A DNA stretch of 12,244 nt from Bacteroidota bacterium (GCA_023433755.1 JAEYUA010000041.1:1-12244); one strand, 5' to 3'. Numbered from the stretch's first letter, positions 1-6,561 are shown. Program-made: numbers and translations. The notes: a model not told the origin generated them from the letters alone.

Positions 1-1
1 T

Positions 2-9
2 TATCTTTG
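2..9 (+). promoter_or_regulatory. -7 promoter element of the SRP RNA gene
   Basis: TATCTTTG is an exact match to the Bacteroidota -7 consensus TAnnTTTG. It ends 4 bp before the predicted 5' end of the SRP RNA, about where transcription should start. The matching -33 TTG would lie to the left of the window, so only half of the promoter is visible. Confidence 0.6.
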
Positions 10-13
10 CCCC

Positions 14-108
14 GGCAGGTCTTATACGGCCAGCTCCTGCTGAACTCCCCCAGGATCGGAAGATAGCAAGGGTAGGCGGTTGTAGCGGTGCGATGTAAGT
101 AGCCTGCC
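14..108 (+). ncRNA. ffs: Small signal recognition particle RNA (4.5S type)
   Basis: This is the RNA scaffold of the bacterial signal recognition particle. It binds Ffh and brings ribosomes making membrane proteins to FtsY. The conserved domain IV is plain at about 47-73: a GGAA tetraloop closed by ATC/GAT, flanked by the asymmetric loop strands CAGG and AGCA, with CCCC pairing to GGG outside. The ends also pair: GGCAGG (14-19) with CCTGCC (103-108), and inside this CTTA (21-24) with TAAG (96-99), allowing small bulges. No Alu-domain extension is seen, so this is the short form of about 95 nt. Both ends are set from the pairing and from the flanking -7 element and T tract, and could be off by a few bases. 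Confidence 0.93.
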
Positions 109-117
109 ATTTTTTTT
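103..117 (+). terminator. Terminator of the SRP RNA
   Basis: The 3' strand of the closing stem of the SRP RNA (CCTGCC) is followed at once by A and eight T residues (110-117). The terminal stem plus T tract would act as an intrinsic terminator. The stem is the RNA's own long helix, not a separate hairpin. Confidence 0.55.
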
Positions 118-160
118 AGCTGCTTGCGACTAGCTTCTAGCTGCTAGTAGAGCTGCAAGA
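118..160. repeat. Imperfect palindrome built on CTAGC motifs
   Basis: Arms CTTGC (123-127) and ACTAGC (129-134) pair with GCTAGT (143-148) and GCAAG (155-159). TAGCT-like words recur inside. It lies just after the SRP terminator and has no coding potential. It resembles the short dispersed palindromic repeats common between genes in this phylum, but only one copy is in the window, so family membership is an inference. Confidence 0.4.
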
Positions 161-206
161 CTCTGGTTCATACAATCTTTCCTTTTTTCCATCAATCTTT
201 CAATCT

Positions 207-236
207 GCCAATGGCCAATGGCCAATAGCCAACAGC
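207..236 (+). repeat. Tandem heptamer repeat GCCAAYR, copy 1
   Basis: Four 7-bp units in a row (GCCAATG, GCCAATG, GCCAATA, GCCAACA) and a trailing GC. The same unit recurs in inverse orientation at 6289-6326 and in direct orientation at 6562-6578. It lies about 70 bp upstream of the transaldolase gene, next to a TCTTGGCGGTAAAA word that is also shared with the second locus. Confidence 0.75.
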
Positions 237-240
237 TTTT

Positions 241-254
241 TCTTGGCGGTAAAA
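241..254 (+). repeat. TCTTGGCGGTAAAA word shared with 6525-6538
   Basis: This 14-bp word occurs twice in the window, here and at 6525-6538, each time close to heptamer repeats. At the second site it ends a longer CTTTGCG-type repeat, so this copy looks like a remnant of the same dispersed element. A TTG inside it (243-245) stands 19 bp before GAAATTTG (265-272), a one-mismatch -7 element, so the remnant may contribute to a promoter for the next gene. That is weak evidence. Confidence 0.5.
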
Positions 255-308
255 GAATTAGACCGAAATTTGCCCCGCCTTACATTATCAAAAAAATCAC
301 CAATCAAT

Positions 309-959
309 ATGAAGTTTTTTATCGATACCGCCAACCTGGCCCAGATCAAGGAAGCCAACGAACTGGGAATCCTGGATGGTGTGACTACCAATCCCTCCCT
401 CATGGCCAAAGAAGGCATCAAAGGCCAGGACGCGATCAACCAGCATTACAAAACCATTTGTGAAATGGTGGATGGGGATATCAGCGCTGAAGTGCTTTCC
501 ACTGATATAGCTACGATCATTGAAGAAGGAAAAAAACTGGCTGCGATTCATCCGAACATCGTGGTGAAAGTGCCCATGATCAAGGATGGTATCAAAGCCA
601 TCAAATGGTTTACCGACAATGGTATCCGCACCAATTGCACGCTGGTATTTTCAGCAGGTCAGGCCATTCTCGCCGCTAAAGCAGGTGCTTCTTATGTTTC
701 ACCTTTCATTGGCCGTATTGATGACAGTGGCTGGGATGGCATGCTGCTTATCGGGCAGATCGCGAATATCTATGCCATCCAGGGTTATAAAACAGAGATC
801 CTGGCTGCTTCCATCCGCAATGCCAATCATATCATCCGTGCTGCTGAATTAGGCGCTGATGTTTGTACCTGTCCTTTGGAATCCATTCTCGGACTGCTGA
901 AACATCCGCTTACGGATATCGGTCTTGCCAAATTCCTGGAAGACGCGAAGAAGATGTAA
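309..959 (+). CDS. fsa: Transaldolase of the TalC/fructose-6-phosphate aldolase family
   Basis: A 216-residue class I aldolase of the small TalC/FSA family. It would act in the cytoplasm in the non-oxidative pentose phosphate pathway. The family start FIDTAN holds the catalytic Asp6, VTTNPS is at 25-30, and the Schiff-base lysine is Lys87 in VVKVPM. Two positions suggest transaldolase over true fructose-6-phosphate aldolase: Glu61 where E. coli FSA has Gln59, and Phe133 in SPF where FSA has the catalytic Tyr131. The name fsa is what automatic pipelines usually give; tal/talC may be more accurate. The frame is open from 243, but the family begins at MKFF and the extension falls in repeat sequence, so ATG 309 is chosen. 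No strong Shine-Dalgarno is seen. It is a single-gene unit ending at a strong terminator. Confidence 0.93.
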   Translation: MKFFIDTANLAQIKEANELGILDGVTTNPSLMAKEGIKGQDAINQHYKTICEMVDGDISAEVLSTDIATIIEEGKKLAAIHPNIVVKVPMIKDGIKAIKWFTDNGIRTNCTLVFSAGQAILAAKAGASYVSPFIGRIDDSGWDGMLLIGQIANIYAIQGYKTEILAASIRNANHIIRAAELGADVCTCPLESILGLLKHPLTDIGLAKFLEDAKKM

Positions 960-982
960 GGATTAAAAAAAGATTGAACTCA

Positions 983-1017
983 ATCAAAAAAGGCTGGTGA
1001 TCCCAGCCTTTTTTGAT
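983..1017. terminator. Bidirectional intrinsic terminator
   Basis: A perfect 15-bp inverted repeat, 983-997 with 1003-1017, around a 5-nt TGATC loop. The core is GGCTGG/CCAGCC, flanked by six A on the left and six T on the right, so it can terminate in both directions. It lies between the converging transaldolase gene (ends 959) and the minus-strand gene (ends 1036) and can serve both. Confidence 0.92.
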
Positions 1018-1035
1018 GCGTTGTATGATAGATCA

Positions 1036-1434
1036 CTATCCTTTCCTGGCTTTTTTTCTCATCTCGTCCAGGATCTGTTCATTGGTCTTGAGCGGTTCAT
1101 CAAAACCTCTTTTGCGGATATAGATCACGGTCTCTTTCCAGACCTGTGGATTGCTTTTCAAAACGGCCTTCACCCGAACTTTGTCCTGAGTATAGGAACT
1201 GTCAATAAACAGGTCATTGCCTTTGAAATAACCACCATCAGAAATGAAGAGGATCTGCGTGGAATCAAGTGGCGACCAGCTTCCATCAGCCAGTTTACCG
1301 TCAATGCTGATATAATTGAAAAAACCTTTTTTCAGGCTGTCCGTGTACAGGTTAAAATAAATGCTGTCCACCTTTTGAGCAGACGCGGAATCAGCAATGA
1401 AAATAAAACTCAGTATCACAATTAATTTTCTCAT
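1036..1434 (-). CDS. Small secreted protein of unknown function
   Basis: A 132-residue protein on the minus strand. The N-terminus is a classic Sec signal peptide: MRK, a hydrophobic run LIVILSFIFIA, and a likely cleavage site SASA|QK after about residue 19. The mature part of about 113 residues reads as alternating short strands (VDSIYFNLY, YISIDGKL, QILFISDGGYF, KVRVKAVLK, ETVIYIRK), which suggests a small Ig-like beta domain, followed by a charged Lys/Arg/Glu-rich tail. No Cys is present, so it is not a lipoprotein. It seems to belong to a conserved hypothetical family of Chitinophagaceae, but I cannot name a function. A weak promoter may lie at 1449-1456 (GAGCTTTG on the minus strand, one mismatch). 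It shares the terminator at 983-1017. Confidence 0.82.
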   Translation of the reverse strand: MRKLIVILSFIFIADSASAQKVDSIYFNLYTDSLKKGFFNYISIDGKLADGSWSPLDSTQILFISDGGYFKGNDLFIDSSYTQDKVRVKAVLKSNPQVWKETVIYIRKRGFDEPLKTNEQILDEMRKKARKG

Positions 1435-1749
1435 CCGGGAGGTTTTTGCAAAGCTCAGAATTCAGACGTTAATACAGATTTAATGGTTGTTTGTTAGGCC
1501 ATTATCAACGTTAAAATTAGCTATCCGTACGACCGGTGGAATGCTGGGTCCGCTTATGGCTTTATTGGGAACCTCTACAATTAGGTCTTCTTTCCTGCTT
1601 CACCTGATCTGTTAGATCAACTTTTTTCTGGGGGATTCTTTCCAAGGTCAGGCTTACAGGGATTTTTCAGCCAGGGGTTGGTTTCATCAGCTTTAACGTT
1701 TAAAGAATGGCCGGTTCCATCCAGCCGAGGAGATCAAAAAAATAAAATC
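1435..1749. other. Gene-free spacer between divergent units
   Basis: 315 bp between the start of the minus-strand secreted protein and the his promoter. I see no convincing gene, tRNA or riboswitch. One short stem, TGATCT/AGATCA (1605-1619), is followed by six T (1622-1627), but it is AT-rich and only 6 bp long. The two ends should hold the promoters of the divergent genes; the middle is unexplained. Confidence 0.5.
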
Positions 1750-1780
1750 TTGCATGGCTGCCTTGTACCTCTTATTTTTG
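1750..1780 (+). promoter_or_regulatory. Promoter of the his operon
   Basis: TTG (1750-1752), a 20-bp spacer, then TATTTTTG (1773-1780), an exact TAnnTTTG match. This is the standard Bacteroidota housekeeping promoter. Transcription would start near 1785-1788, giving a leader RNA that carries the small His-rich reading frame from 1810 and the attenuator ahead of hisG. Confidence 0.78.
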
Positions 1781-1809
1781 CGACTCGAATGACTTGTTTT
1801 ACTGTACAT

Positions 1810-1839
1810 ATGCATCATCATACGCACACCTTAGGGTAG
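1810..1839 (+). CDS. hisL: His operon leader peptide
   Basis: A 9-residue reading frame, MHHHTHTLG, followed by TAG. Four of the nine residues are His, including three CAT codons in a row. It lies about 23 nt after the predicted transcription start and 70 nt ahead of hisG. The stop codon (1837-1839) lies inside the left arm of the antiterminator (1835-1845). A ribosome short of charged His-tRNA would stall before that arm; one that reaches the stop would cover it. This matches the logic of enterobacterial hisL with far fewer codons. It is too short for routine gene finding. Confidence 0.85.
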   Translation: MHHHTHTLG

Positions 1840-1869
1840 GCTGGTGATCATATGTACTTATAATAGACC

Positions 1870-1903
1870 AGGGCTTACCATAAAAGGTGAGCCTTTTATT
1901 TTT
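1870..1903 (+). terminator. Attenuator terminator upstream of hisG
   Basis: Ten-bp stem AGGGCTTACC/GGTGAGCCTT with two G-U pairs and a 6-nt ATAAAA loop, followed by TTTTATTTTT. It ends 6 bp before the hisG ATG. Its left arm is the right arm of the antiterminator, so the two cannot form together. Confidence 0.85.
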
Positions 1904-1909
1904 AAATAT

Positions 1910-2764
1910 ATGAACCTGAAAATCGCGATCCAGAAATCCGGCCGTCTTCACGACGACAGCATCAGCCTGCTGAAAGACTGCGGCATTGATGTAAAGAATG
2001 GCCGTAACCAGTTGCGCACCGTGGCGGAAAATTTCCCGCTCGAAGTTTTTTTCCTGAGGGATGATGACATTCCACAGTACGTGGAAGATTGTGTGGCCCA
2101 TATAGGTATAGTGGGAGAAAATGTTTTGCTGGAAAAAAACAGGCAGGTGCTCCCCGTTGAAAAACTGGGCTTTGGTAAATGCAGGCTTTCCATAGCAGTG
2201 AAAAAAACCGATGCATACGAAAGCGTAAAGTTTCTCGAAGGCAAAAAGATCGCAACCAGCTACCCGCATCTCACCCAAAAATTCCTTGACGAACAAAATG
2301 TGAAGGCAGAGATCCATGAGATCAGCGGTTCCGTGGAACTGGCACCGGGCATTGGTTTGGCCCATGCCATCTGTGACCTGGTGAGCAGCGGCTCCACTTT
2401 GTTTATGAACGGCCTGGAAGAAGTGCAGACCATACTGAAAAGCGAGGCCGTACTGGTACGTTCCCAGTCTCTACCACAAGAAATAGAAAGACATTTGGAT
2501 AAACTGGTCTTCAGGATCCGCGCGGTGAAAAAAGCAGCTAACAATAAATATGTTTTGCTGAATGCGCCCAATACCTCCCTTGAAAGGATCTTCAGCCTGC
2601 TGCCTGGTATGAAAAGTCCAACAGTTCTTCCCCTTGCCGAAGAAGGCTGGAGTTCTGTGCACAGTGTTTTGAATGAAGATGAGTTTTGGGAAAAGATCGA
2701 AGCATTAAAAGAGGCAGGGGCCCAGGGCATATTGGTAGTGCCTATCGAAAAAATGATCGTTTGA
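1910..2764 (+). CDS. hisG: ATP phosphoribosyltransferase, long form
   Basis: The first enzyme of histidine synthesis: it joins ATP and PRPP to give phosphoribosyl-ATP and is the usual point of feedback control by histidine. At 284 residues it is the long form. It has the catalytic domain MNLKIAIQKSGRL onward, the PRPP-binding loop DLVSSGSTL (156-164), and a C-terminal ACT-like regulatory domain (about 205-284, with VVPIEKMIV at the end), so HisZ is not needed. The frame is open from GTG 1844, but those codons run through the attenuator, and the family starts at MNLK, so ATG 1910 is chosen. The ATG lies 6 bp after the terminator T tract and has no Shine-Dalgarno. First gene of the operon; hisD starts 13 bp after its stop. 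Confidence 0.96.
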   Translation: MNLKIAIQKSGRLHDDSISLLKDCGIDVKNGRNQLRTVAENFPLEVFFLRDDDIPQYVEDCVAHIGIVGENVLLEKNRQVLPVEKLGFGKCRLSIAVKKTDAYESVKFLEGKKIATSYPHLTQKFLDEQNVKAEIHEISGSVELAPGIGLAHAICDLVSSGSTLFMNGLEEVQTILKSEAVLVRSQSLPQEIERHLDKLVFRIRAVKKAANNKYVLLNAPNTSLERIFSLLPGMKSPTVLPLAEEGWSSVHSVLNEDEFWEKIEALKEAGAQGILVVPIEKMIV

Positions 2765-2777
2765 TAAATTGAAATCT

Positions 2778-5123
2778 ATGCAGCTCATTATAAATCCGGC
2801 AAAACAGGACTGGGAAAAAATACTGGCAAGACCTTATGCTGATCAAAGTTCAGTGATCAGTACTGTGCGTGAGATACTCGACACGGTGAAAAAAGATGGT
2901 GACCAGGCGCTTCATTTTTACAATGAAAAATTTGAGGGCCGGTCTGCCGGTGATTTGAAGGTTCCACCCACAGAACTGGAAGCTGCCGTACAATCAGTTC
3001 CTTCTCTTTTGAAACAATCCATTTTGCTTGCCCGGCAACAGATCGAAAAATTTCACCGCGTACAAATTCATGAAGAGAAAGTGGAGTCCATCCCGGGTGT
3101 AATTTGTTACAGGAAAAACAGGCCGATTGAAAAAGTTGGATTGTACATTCCTGGCGGAACCGCTCCTTTGTTCTCCACAGTGCTGATGCTTGCTGTGCCC
3201 GCGCAATTGGCAGGGTGCAGTGAAATTATTTTATGTACACCTGCCAACAAAAACGGTGAGGTACATCCTGCCATATTATTTGCCGCGCAGGCAGCGGGTG
3301 TCACCAGCATATACAAGACCGGGGGCGCGCAGGCTATCGCGGCTATGGCGTATGGCACAGCCTCCATTCCAAAAGTCTATAAGATCTTTGGCCCGGGTAA
3401 CCAGTACGTGACCGCAGCCAAACAAATGATACAGGTAGATGGTGTGGCCATTGATATGCCGGCCGGTCCCAGTGAACTTTGTGTGCTGGCCGATGAAACC
3501 GCGAATGCTGAATTCATTGCCGCCGATCTTTTATCACAGGCGGAACATGGAGCAGACAGCCAGGTGTTGCTGGTAACAACCTCGGAGGTTCTGACCAGGA
3601 AGGTGAAGGAAGCGATCATGATCCAACTCGGACAATTGCCAAGAAAGGAAATGGCCGGCAAGGCCCTGGAGAACAGCCGCATGATCGTTATGCCGGATAT
3701 GGACAGCGCTGTTGAACTGGTGAATGAATATGCACCGGAGCATCTTATCATTACCTGCAGGGACGAGGAAGAGATAGCGGAAAAGATCCAGTCTGCCGGT
3801 TCCATATTTATCGGTGCCTGGTCACCGGAAAGCGCCGGCGATTACGCCAGCGGAACCAATCATACCTTACCCACCAATGGATTTGCGAGAGCCTACAGCG
3901 GTGTAAGCCTTGATAGTTTTGTGAAGAAGATCACCTACCAGAAACTGGATGAACAGGGTTTGCAGTCCCTTGCCCCAGCTATTATAACGATGGCAGAAGC
4001 AGAAGGATTGCAGGCGCATGCCAAAGCGGTAAGTATCAGGATCAATAATATGAAATCATCACCTGCCAAAACAGGAGGTTTTGATCTCAATAAACTGGTA
4101 AGGGAAAATATCAAAAAGCTTAAACCCTATTCATCTGCGAGGAGTGAATACAGTGGGGCCGGGCAAGTTTTCCTGGATGCGAACGAGAACAGCTTTGGTT
4201 CACCGCTTACAAAATGGTATAACCGTTATCCAGACCCACTGCAGGTGGAACTCAAAAAAAGTATCAGTGCCATTAAACAATGTGAACCGGGTCAGATTCT
4301 TTTAGGTAACGGAAGCGATGAATGTATAGACCTGCTGATCCGTGCCTTTTGTGAACCGAAAAAAGACCAGGTGATCATTTGTCCGCCAACCTACGGTATG
4401 TACGAAGTATGCGCAGGCATCAATGATGTGGAAGTGGTGGAAGTGCCGCTTACCACTGCATTCCAGTTGGATATGGATGCACTGGAAGGAGCGATCAGTG
4501 AAAGAACGAAAATGATCTTTATCTGTTCACCTAACAATCCAACCGGCAACAGCATTCTCTCAGAAGATGTGGAGATGATCCTCAATAATTTCGAAGGACT
4601 GGTAGTGCTTGATGAAGCCTATATCAATTACAGCAGGCAAAGGTCTATGCTTTCGGAACTGAAAAATTATCCCAACCTCGTGATCCTGCAAACCTTTTCC
4701 AAAGCGTGGGGACTGGCAGCATTGCGGCTCGGTATGTGTTTTGCCTCGGGAGAAATCATTGAAGTGCTGAACCGCATCAAACCTCCCTACAATATCAACA
4801 AGGCTACGCAGGAACTAGCGATAAAAGCCCTGGAAAATCTCGAGGATGTGAACAGCATGATCAGGGAAACCGTAAAGGAGAGAGACCTGCTGGCTGCATC
4901 ACTCGGAAGTCTTCCTTTTGTTCAGAAGATATTTCCTTCCGATGCCAACTTTCTACTCGTCAGGATGGACGAGGCGACTGCAGTTTATGAGTACCTGAAA
5001 CAGGAGGGCATCATTGTACGCAACCGGAGCAATATCATTCACTGTGAAGGTTGCCTGCGCATTACGGTAGGCACACCTGCGGAAAATCAGAAACTAATTT
5101 CCAAACTACAATCTTTCAATTAA
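2778..5123 (+). CDS. hisD-hisC: Fused histidinol dehydrogenase / histidinol-phosphate aminotransferase
   Basis: One uninterrupted 781-residue frame holding two enzymes. Residues 1-424 are HisD (histidinol to histidine, NAD-dependent, zinc): zinc ligands Gln254, His257, Asp355 and His414, catalytic Glu321-His322, and the FGPGN loop. Residues from about 425 are HisC, a PLP aminotransferase making histidinol phosphate: SPNNPTGN, LDEAY with Asp612, and the Schiff-base lysine in TFSKAWG (Lys642). Each half is near normal full length, joined by roughly 12 residues. The junction carries a Met (ATG 4050) where hisC would normally begin, so separate HisC could also be made. An out-of-frame TAA sits at 4046-4048, just before it. 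HisD and HisC are usually separate proteins. Start: TTG 2769 is in frame, but ATG 2778 fits the family. Confidence 0.93.
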   Translation: MQLIINPAKQDWEKILARPYADQSSVISTVREILDTVKKDGDQALHFYNEKFEGRSAGDLKVPPTELEAAVQSVPSLLKQSILLARQQIEKFHRVQIHEEKVESIPGVICYRKNRPIEKVGLYIPGGTAPLFSTVLMLAVPAQLAGCSEIILCTPANKNGEVHPAILFAAQAAGVTSIYKTGGAQAIAAMAYGTASIPKVYKIFGPGNQYVTAAKQMIQVDGVAIDMPAGPSELCVLADETANAEFIAADLLSQAEHGADSQVLLVTTSEVLTRKVKEAIMIQLGQLPRKEMAGKALENSRMIVMPDMDSAVELVNEYAPEHLIITCRDEEEIAEKIQSAGSIFIGAWSPESAGDYASGTNHTLPTNGFARAYSGVSLDSFVKKITYQKLDEQGLQSLAPAIITMAEAEGLQAHAKAVSIRINNMKSSPAKTGGFDLNKLVRENIKKLKPYSSARSEYSGAGQVFLDANENSFGSPLTKWYNRYPDPLQVELKKSISAIKQCEPGQILLGNGSDECIDLLIRAFCEPKKDQVIICPPTYGMYEVCAGINDVEVVEVPLTTAFQLDMDALEGAISERTKMIFICSPNNPTGNSILSEDVEMILNNFEGLVVLDEAYINYSRQRSMLSELKNYPNLVILQTFSKAWGLAALRLGMCFASGEIIEVLNRIKPPYNINKATQELAIKALENLEDVNSMIRETVKERDLLAASLGSLPFVQKIFPSDANFLLVRMDEATAVYEYLKQEGIIVRNRSNIIHCEGCLRITVGTPAENQKLISKLQSFN

Positions 5124-5127
5124 GGAT

Positions 5128-6288
5128 ATGCCAGTACAACTACCAGGAGAAAGGAAAAGATGTTTATTCATTGACAGGGATGGCACCATGATCAAGGAAT
5201 ATCCGCCCACTTACCAGATCGACTCATTCAATAAACTCAGTTTTTATCCTCATGTATTCCGCTACCTCGGCAGAATTGCCGAAGAAATGGATTTTGAACT
5301 GGTGCTGGTCTCCAACCAGGACGGCCTGGGTACAGATAAATTTCCCGAAGATGATTTCTGGCCGGTGCACAATCTTATCATGAGCAGTTTCGCCGGAGAG
5401 GGAATCATTTTCACCAGGGAGCTGATAGACCGCAGTTTTCCTGAAGAAGGATTGCCAACACGAAAGCCCGGAACAGGTATGTTCACGGATTACCTGGATA
5501 ATGAAGCGTATGATATCGCGGGATCATTTGTGATTGGCGACAGGATCACTGATGTACAACTGGCAAAGAACCTGGGATGCAAGGCCATCTGGTTAAAAAA
5601 CAACCCGGAGTTAGGTGCTGCGGAAGTCAGTAGCGGGCAAAAGGAACTTGATGAAAGCGTTGCGCTGGCAACAAGCGACTGGGAAGACATTTATTTATTC
5701 CTGAAAGGAAGCAGGAAAATTTCCCATATACGCAATACTAATGAAACAGTAATCAACATCATGCTGGATCCTGATGGCGATGGTGTGTCGTCAATCGACA
5801 CAGGGCTTGGATTCTTCGATCATATGCTTGACCAGGTGGCCAGGCATGGCAAGCTTGACCTGGATATTAAAGTGAAAGGTGATCTGCATATTGACGAACA
5901 CCATACGGTGGAAGACACGGGTATAGCCTTTGGTGAAGCCTTCTCGAAAGCCATTGGTGATAAAAGAGGAATGGAGAGATATGGTTTTGCCCTGCCGATG
6001 GATGAAACAGAAGCAAAGGTGCTGATCGATTTTGGAGGCCGGCCATGGATGGTCTGGAATGTGGATTTCCGCAGGGAAAAAATAGGAGAGCTGCCAACAG
6101 AAATGTTCTATCATTTTTTCAAATCATTTTCTGATGCTGCTAAATGCAATTTGAATATTGAATGCCGCGGAGATAATGAACACCATAAGATCGAAGCGAT
6201 CTTCAAGGCATTTGCGAAGGCTGTGCGAATGGCGTTGAAAAAAGATCCGCTTAGTAATTATCTGCCGAGTACGAAAGGGGTTTTGTAA
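5128..6288 (+). CDS. hisB: Bifunctional histidinol-phosphatase / imidazoleglycerol-phosphate dehydratase
   Basis: A 386-residue two-domain enzyme. The N-terminal HAD phosphatase (about 10-165) removes phosphate from histidinol phosphate: nucleophile motif DRDGT (Asp16, Asp18), VSNQDG (61-66), Lys113, and GDRITD (137-142). The C-terminal IGPD domain (about 200-386) dehydrates imidazole glycerol phosphate with manganese: DHML (231), HHTVED (258-263), and EHHKIE (351-356). The Cys/His zinc-binding loop of E. coli HisB is absent; the matching segment reads SFPEEGLPTRKPG. Start is 4 bp after the hisDC stop, with a GGAT just before ATG. Last his gene in this cluster. Confidence 0.96.
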   Translation: MPVQLPGERKRCLFIDRDGTMIKEYPPTYQIDSFNKLSFYPHVFRYLGRIAEEMDFELVLVSNQDGLGTDKFPEDDFWPVHNLIMSSFAGEGIIFTRELIDRSFPEEGLPTRKPGTGMFTDYLDNEAYDIAGSFVIGDRITDVQLAKNLGCKAIWLKNNPELGAAEVSSGQKELDESVALATSDWEDIYLFLKGSRKISHIRNTNETVINIMLDPDGDGVSSIDTGLGFFDHMLDQVARHGKLDLDIKVKGDLHIDEHHTVEDTGIAFGEAFSKAIGDKRGMERYGFALPMDETEAKVLIDFGGRPWMVWNVDFRREKIGELPTEMFYHFFKSFSDAAKCNLNIECRGDNEHHKIEAIFKAFAKAVRMALKKDPLSNYLPSTKGVL

Positions 6289-6326
6289 GGCTGATGGCCA
6301 TTAGCCGTTGGCCATTGGCTTTCAGC
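6289..6326 (-). repeat. Heptamer repeat, copy 2, inverted and palindromic
   Basis: Read on the minus strand it runs GCTGAAA, GCCAATG, GCCAACG, GCTAATG, GCCATCA, GCC, so it is the same 7-bp unit as at 207-236. The outer GCTGA (6290-6294) and TCAGC (6322-6326) are inverted, and TGGCCA occurs twice (6295-6300, 6309-6314), so it can fold into a hairpin. It starts on the very base after the hisB stop codon. Confidence 0.7.
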
Positions 6327-6332
6327 GTTAAA

Positions 6333-6369
6333 AACAATAACGTTTACTGCTAACCGTTATTGTTATTTA
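6333..6369 (+). terminator. Probable terminator of the his operon
   Basis: Perfect 10-bp inverted repeat AACAATAACG (6333-6342) and CGTTATTGTT (6355-6364) around a 12-nt loop, then an AT-rich tail ATTTA. The stem is AT-rich and the T run is broken, so it is weaker than the other terminators in the window. Its place 45 bp after hisB supports the call. Confidence 0.45.
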
Positions 6370-6483
6370 TAATTGGATTATCCCCGATAATGAAATACAT
6401 AGCCGGGAAGGCGTTGACGGCGGTAAGTAGTGGCTCCTATTCAAATAAGTATTTATTGTTCTCGCATAACAAATAGCGTCTTT

Positions 6484-6539
6484 TTTCTTTGCGTTTTTGC
6501 GTGAACTTCCTTGGCGCCCTTCTTTCTTGGCGGTAAAAA
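6484..6539 (+). repeat. CTTTGCG/TTTGCGTGAA-type dispersed repeat
   Basis: CTTTGCG, TTTTTGCGTGAAC, TTCCTTGGCGCCCTT and TCTTGGCGGTAAAA in a row resemble a short intergenic repeat seen across many Bacteroidota genomes. The last word also occurs at 241-254. It has no coding potential. That it is a dispersed family is from memory of similar sequences; only the shared word is shown here. Confidence 0.6.
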
Positions 6540-6561
6540 AACAGTACTCTGAACCGCCCAG

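Larger units (their letters stand above)
1804..1903 (+). promoter_or_regulatory. Histidine transcription attenuator
   Basis: Two exclusive structures share bases 1870-1879. Antiterminator: 1835-1845 pairs with 1867-1879 in 11 pairs, one of them G-U, with a two-base bulge at 1871-1872. Terminator: 1870-1879 pairs with 1886-1895. A third pairing, GTACATATG (1804-1812) with CATATGTAC (1849-1857), is a perfect 9-bp match that encloses the whole leader frame and includes its ATG. With CACC/GGTG (1827-1830 with 1843-1846) it could hold the antiterminator arm when the leader is not translated. Expected behaviour is readthrough into hisG when His-tRNA is uncharged and termination when it is charged. 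The pairs are seen in the sequence; the behaviour is inferred from known his attenuators. Confidence 0.85.

Noticed and set aside
207..236. CRISPR-like short repeats
   Set aside because: Units are 7 bp, in direct contact and without spacers; no cas genes in the window.
243..308. Upstream TTG start for the transaldolase
   Set aside because: Added residues lie in repeat sequence and the family starts at MKFFIDT.
997..1425. 142-residue frame on the plus strand
   Set aside because: Antisense to the minus-strand secreted protein, which has a clear signal peptide; it begins inside the terminator stem.
1541..1615. 24-residue hydrophobic frame starting MLGPLMALLG in the spacer
   Set aside because: No ribosome site, promoter or known match, and too short to support.
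1605..1627. Stem TGATCT/AGATCA followed by six T
   Set aside because: Only 6 bp and AT-rich, and no transcript is expected to end there; kept only as a remark in the spacer entry.
1435..1749. Possible riboswitch or tRNA in the spacer
   Set aside because: No conserved riboswitch core or cloverleaf could be found by eye.
1844..1909. GTG start extending HisG by 22 residues
   Set aside because: The added codons are the attenuator stems; HisG proteins begin at the MNLKIAIQKSGRL stretch.
1799..2365. 188-residue minus-strand frame over the his leader and hisG
   Set aside because: Shadow of hisG, no family features, and would run across the attenuator.
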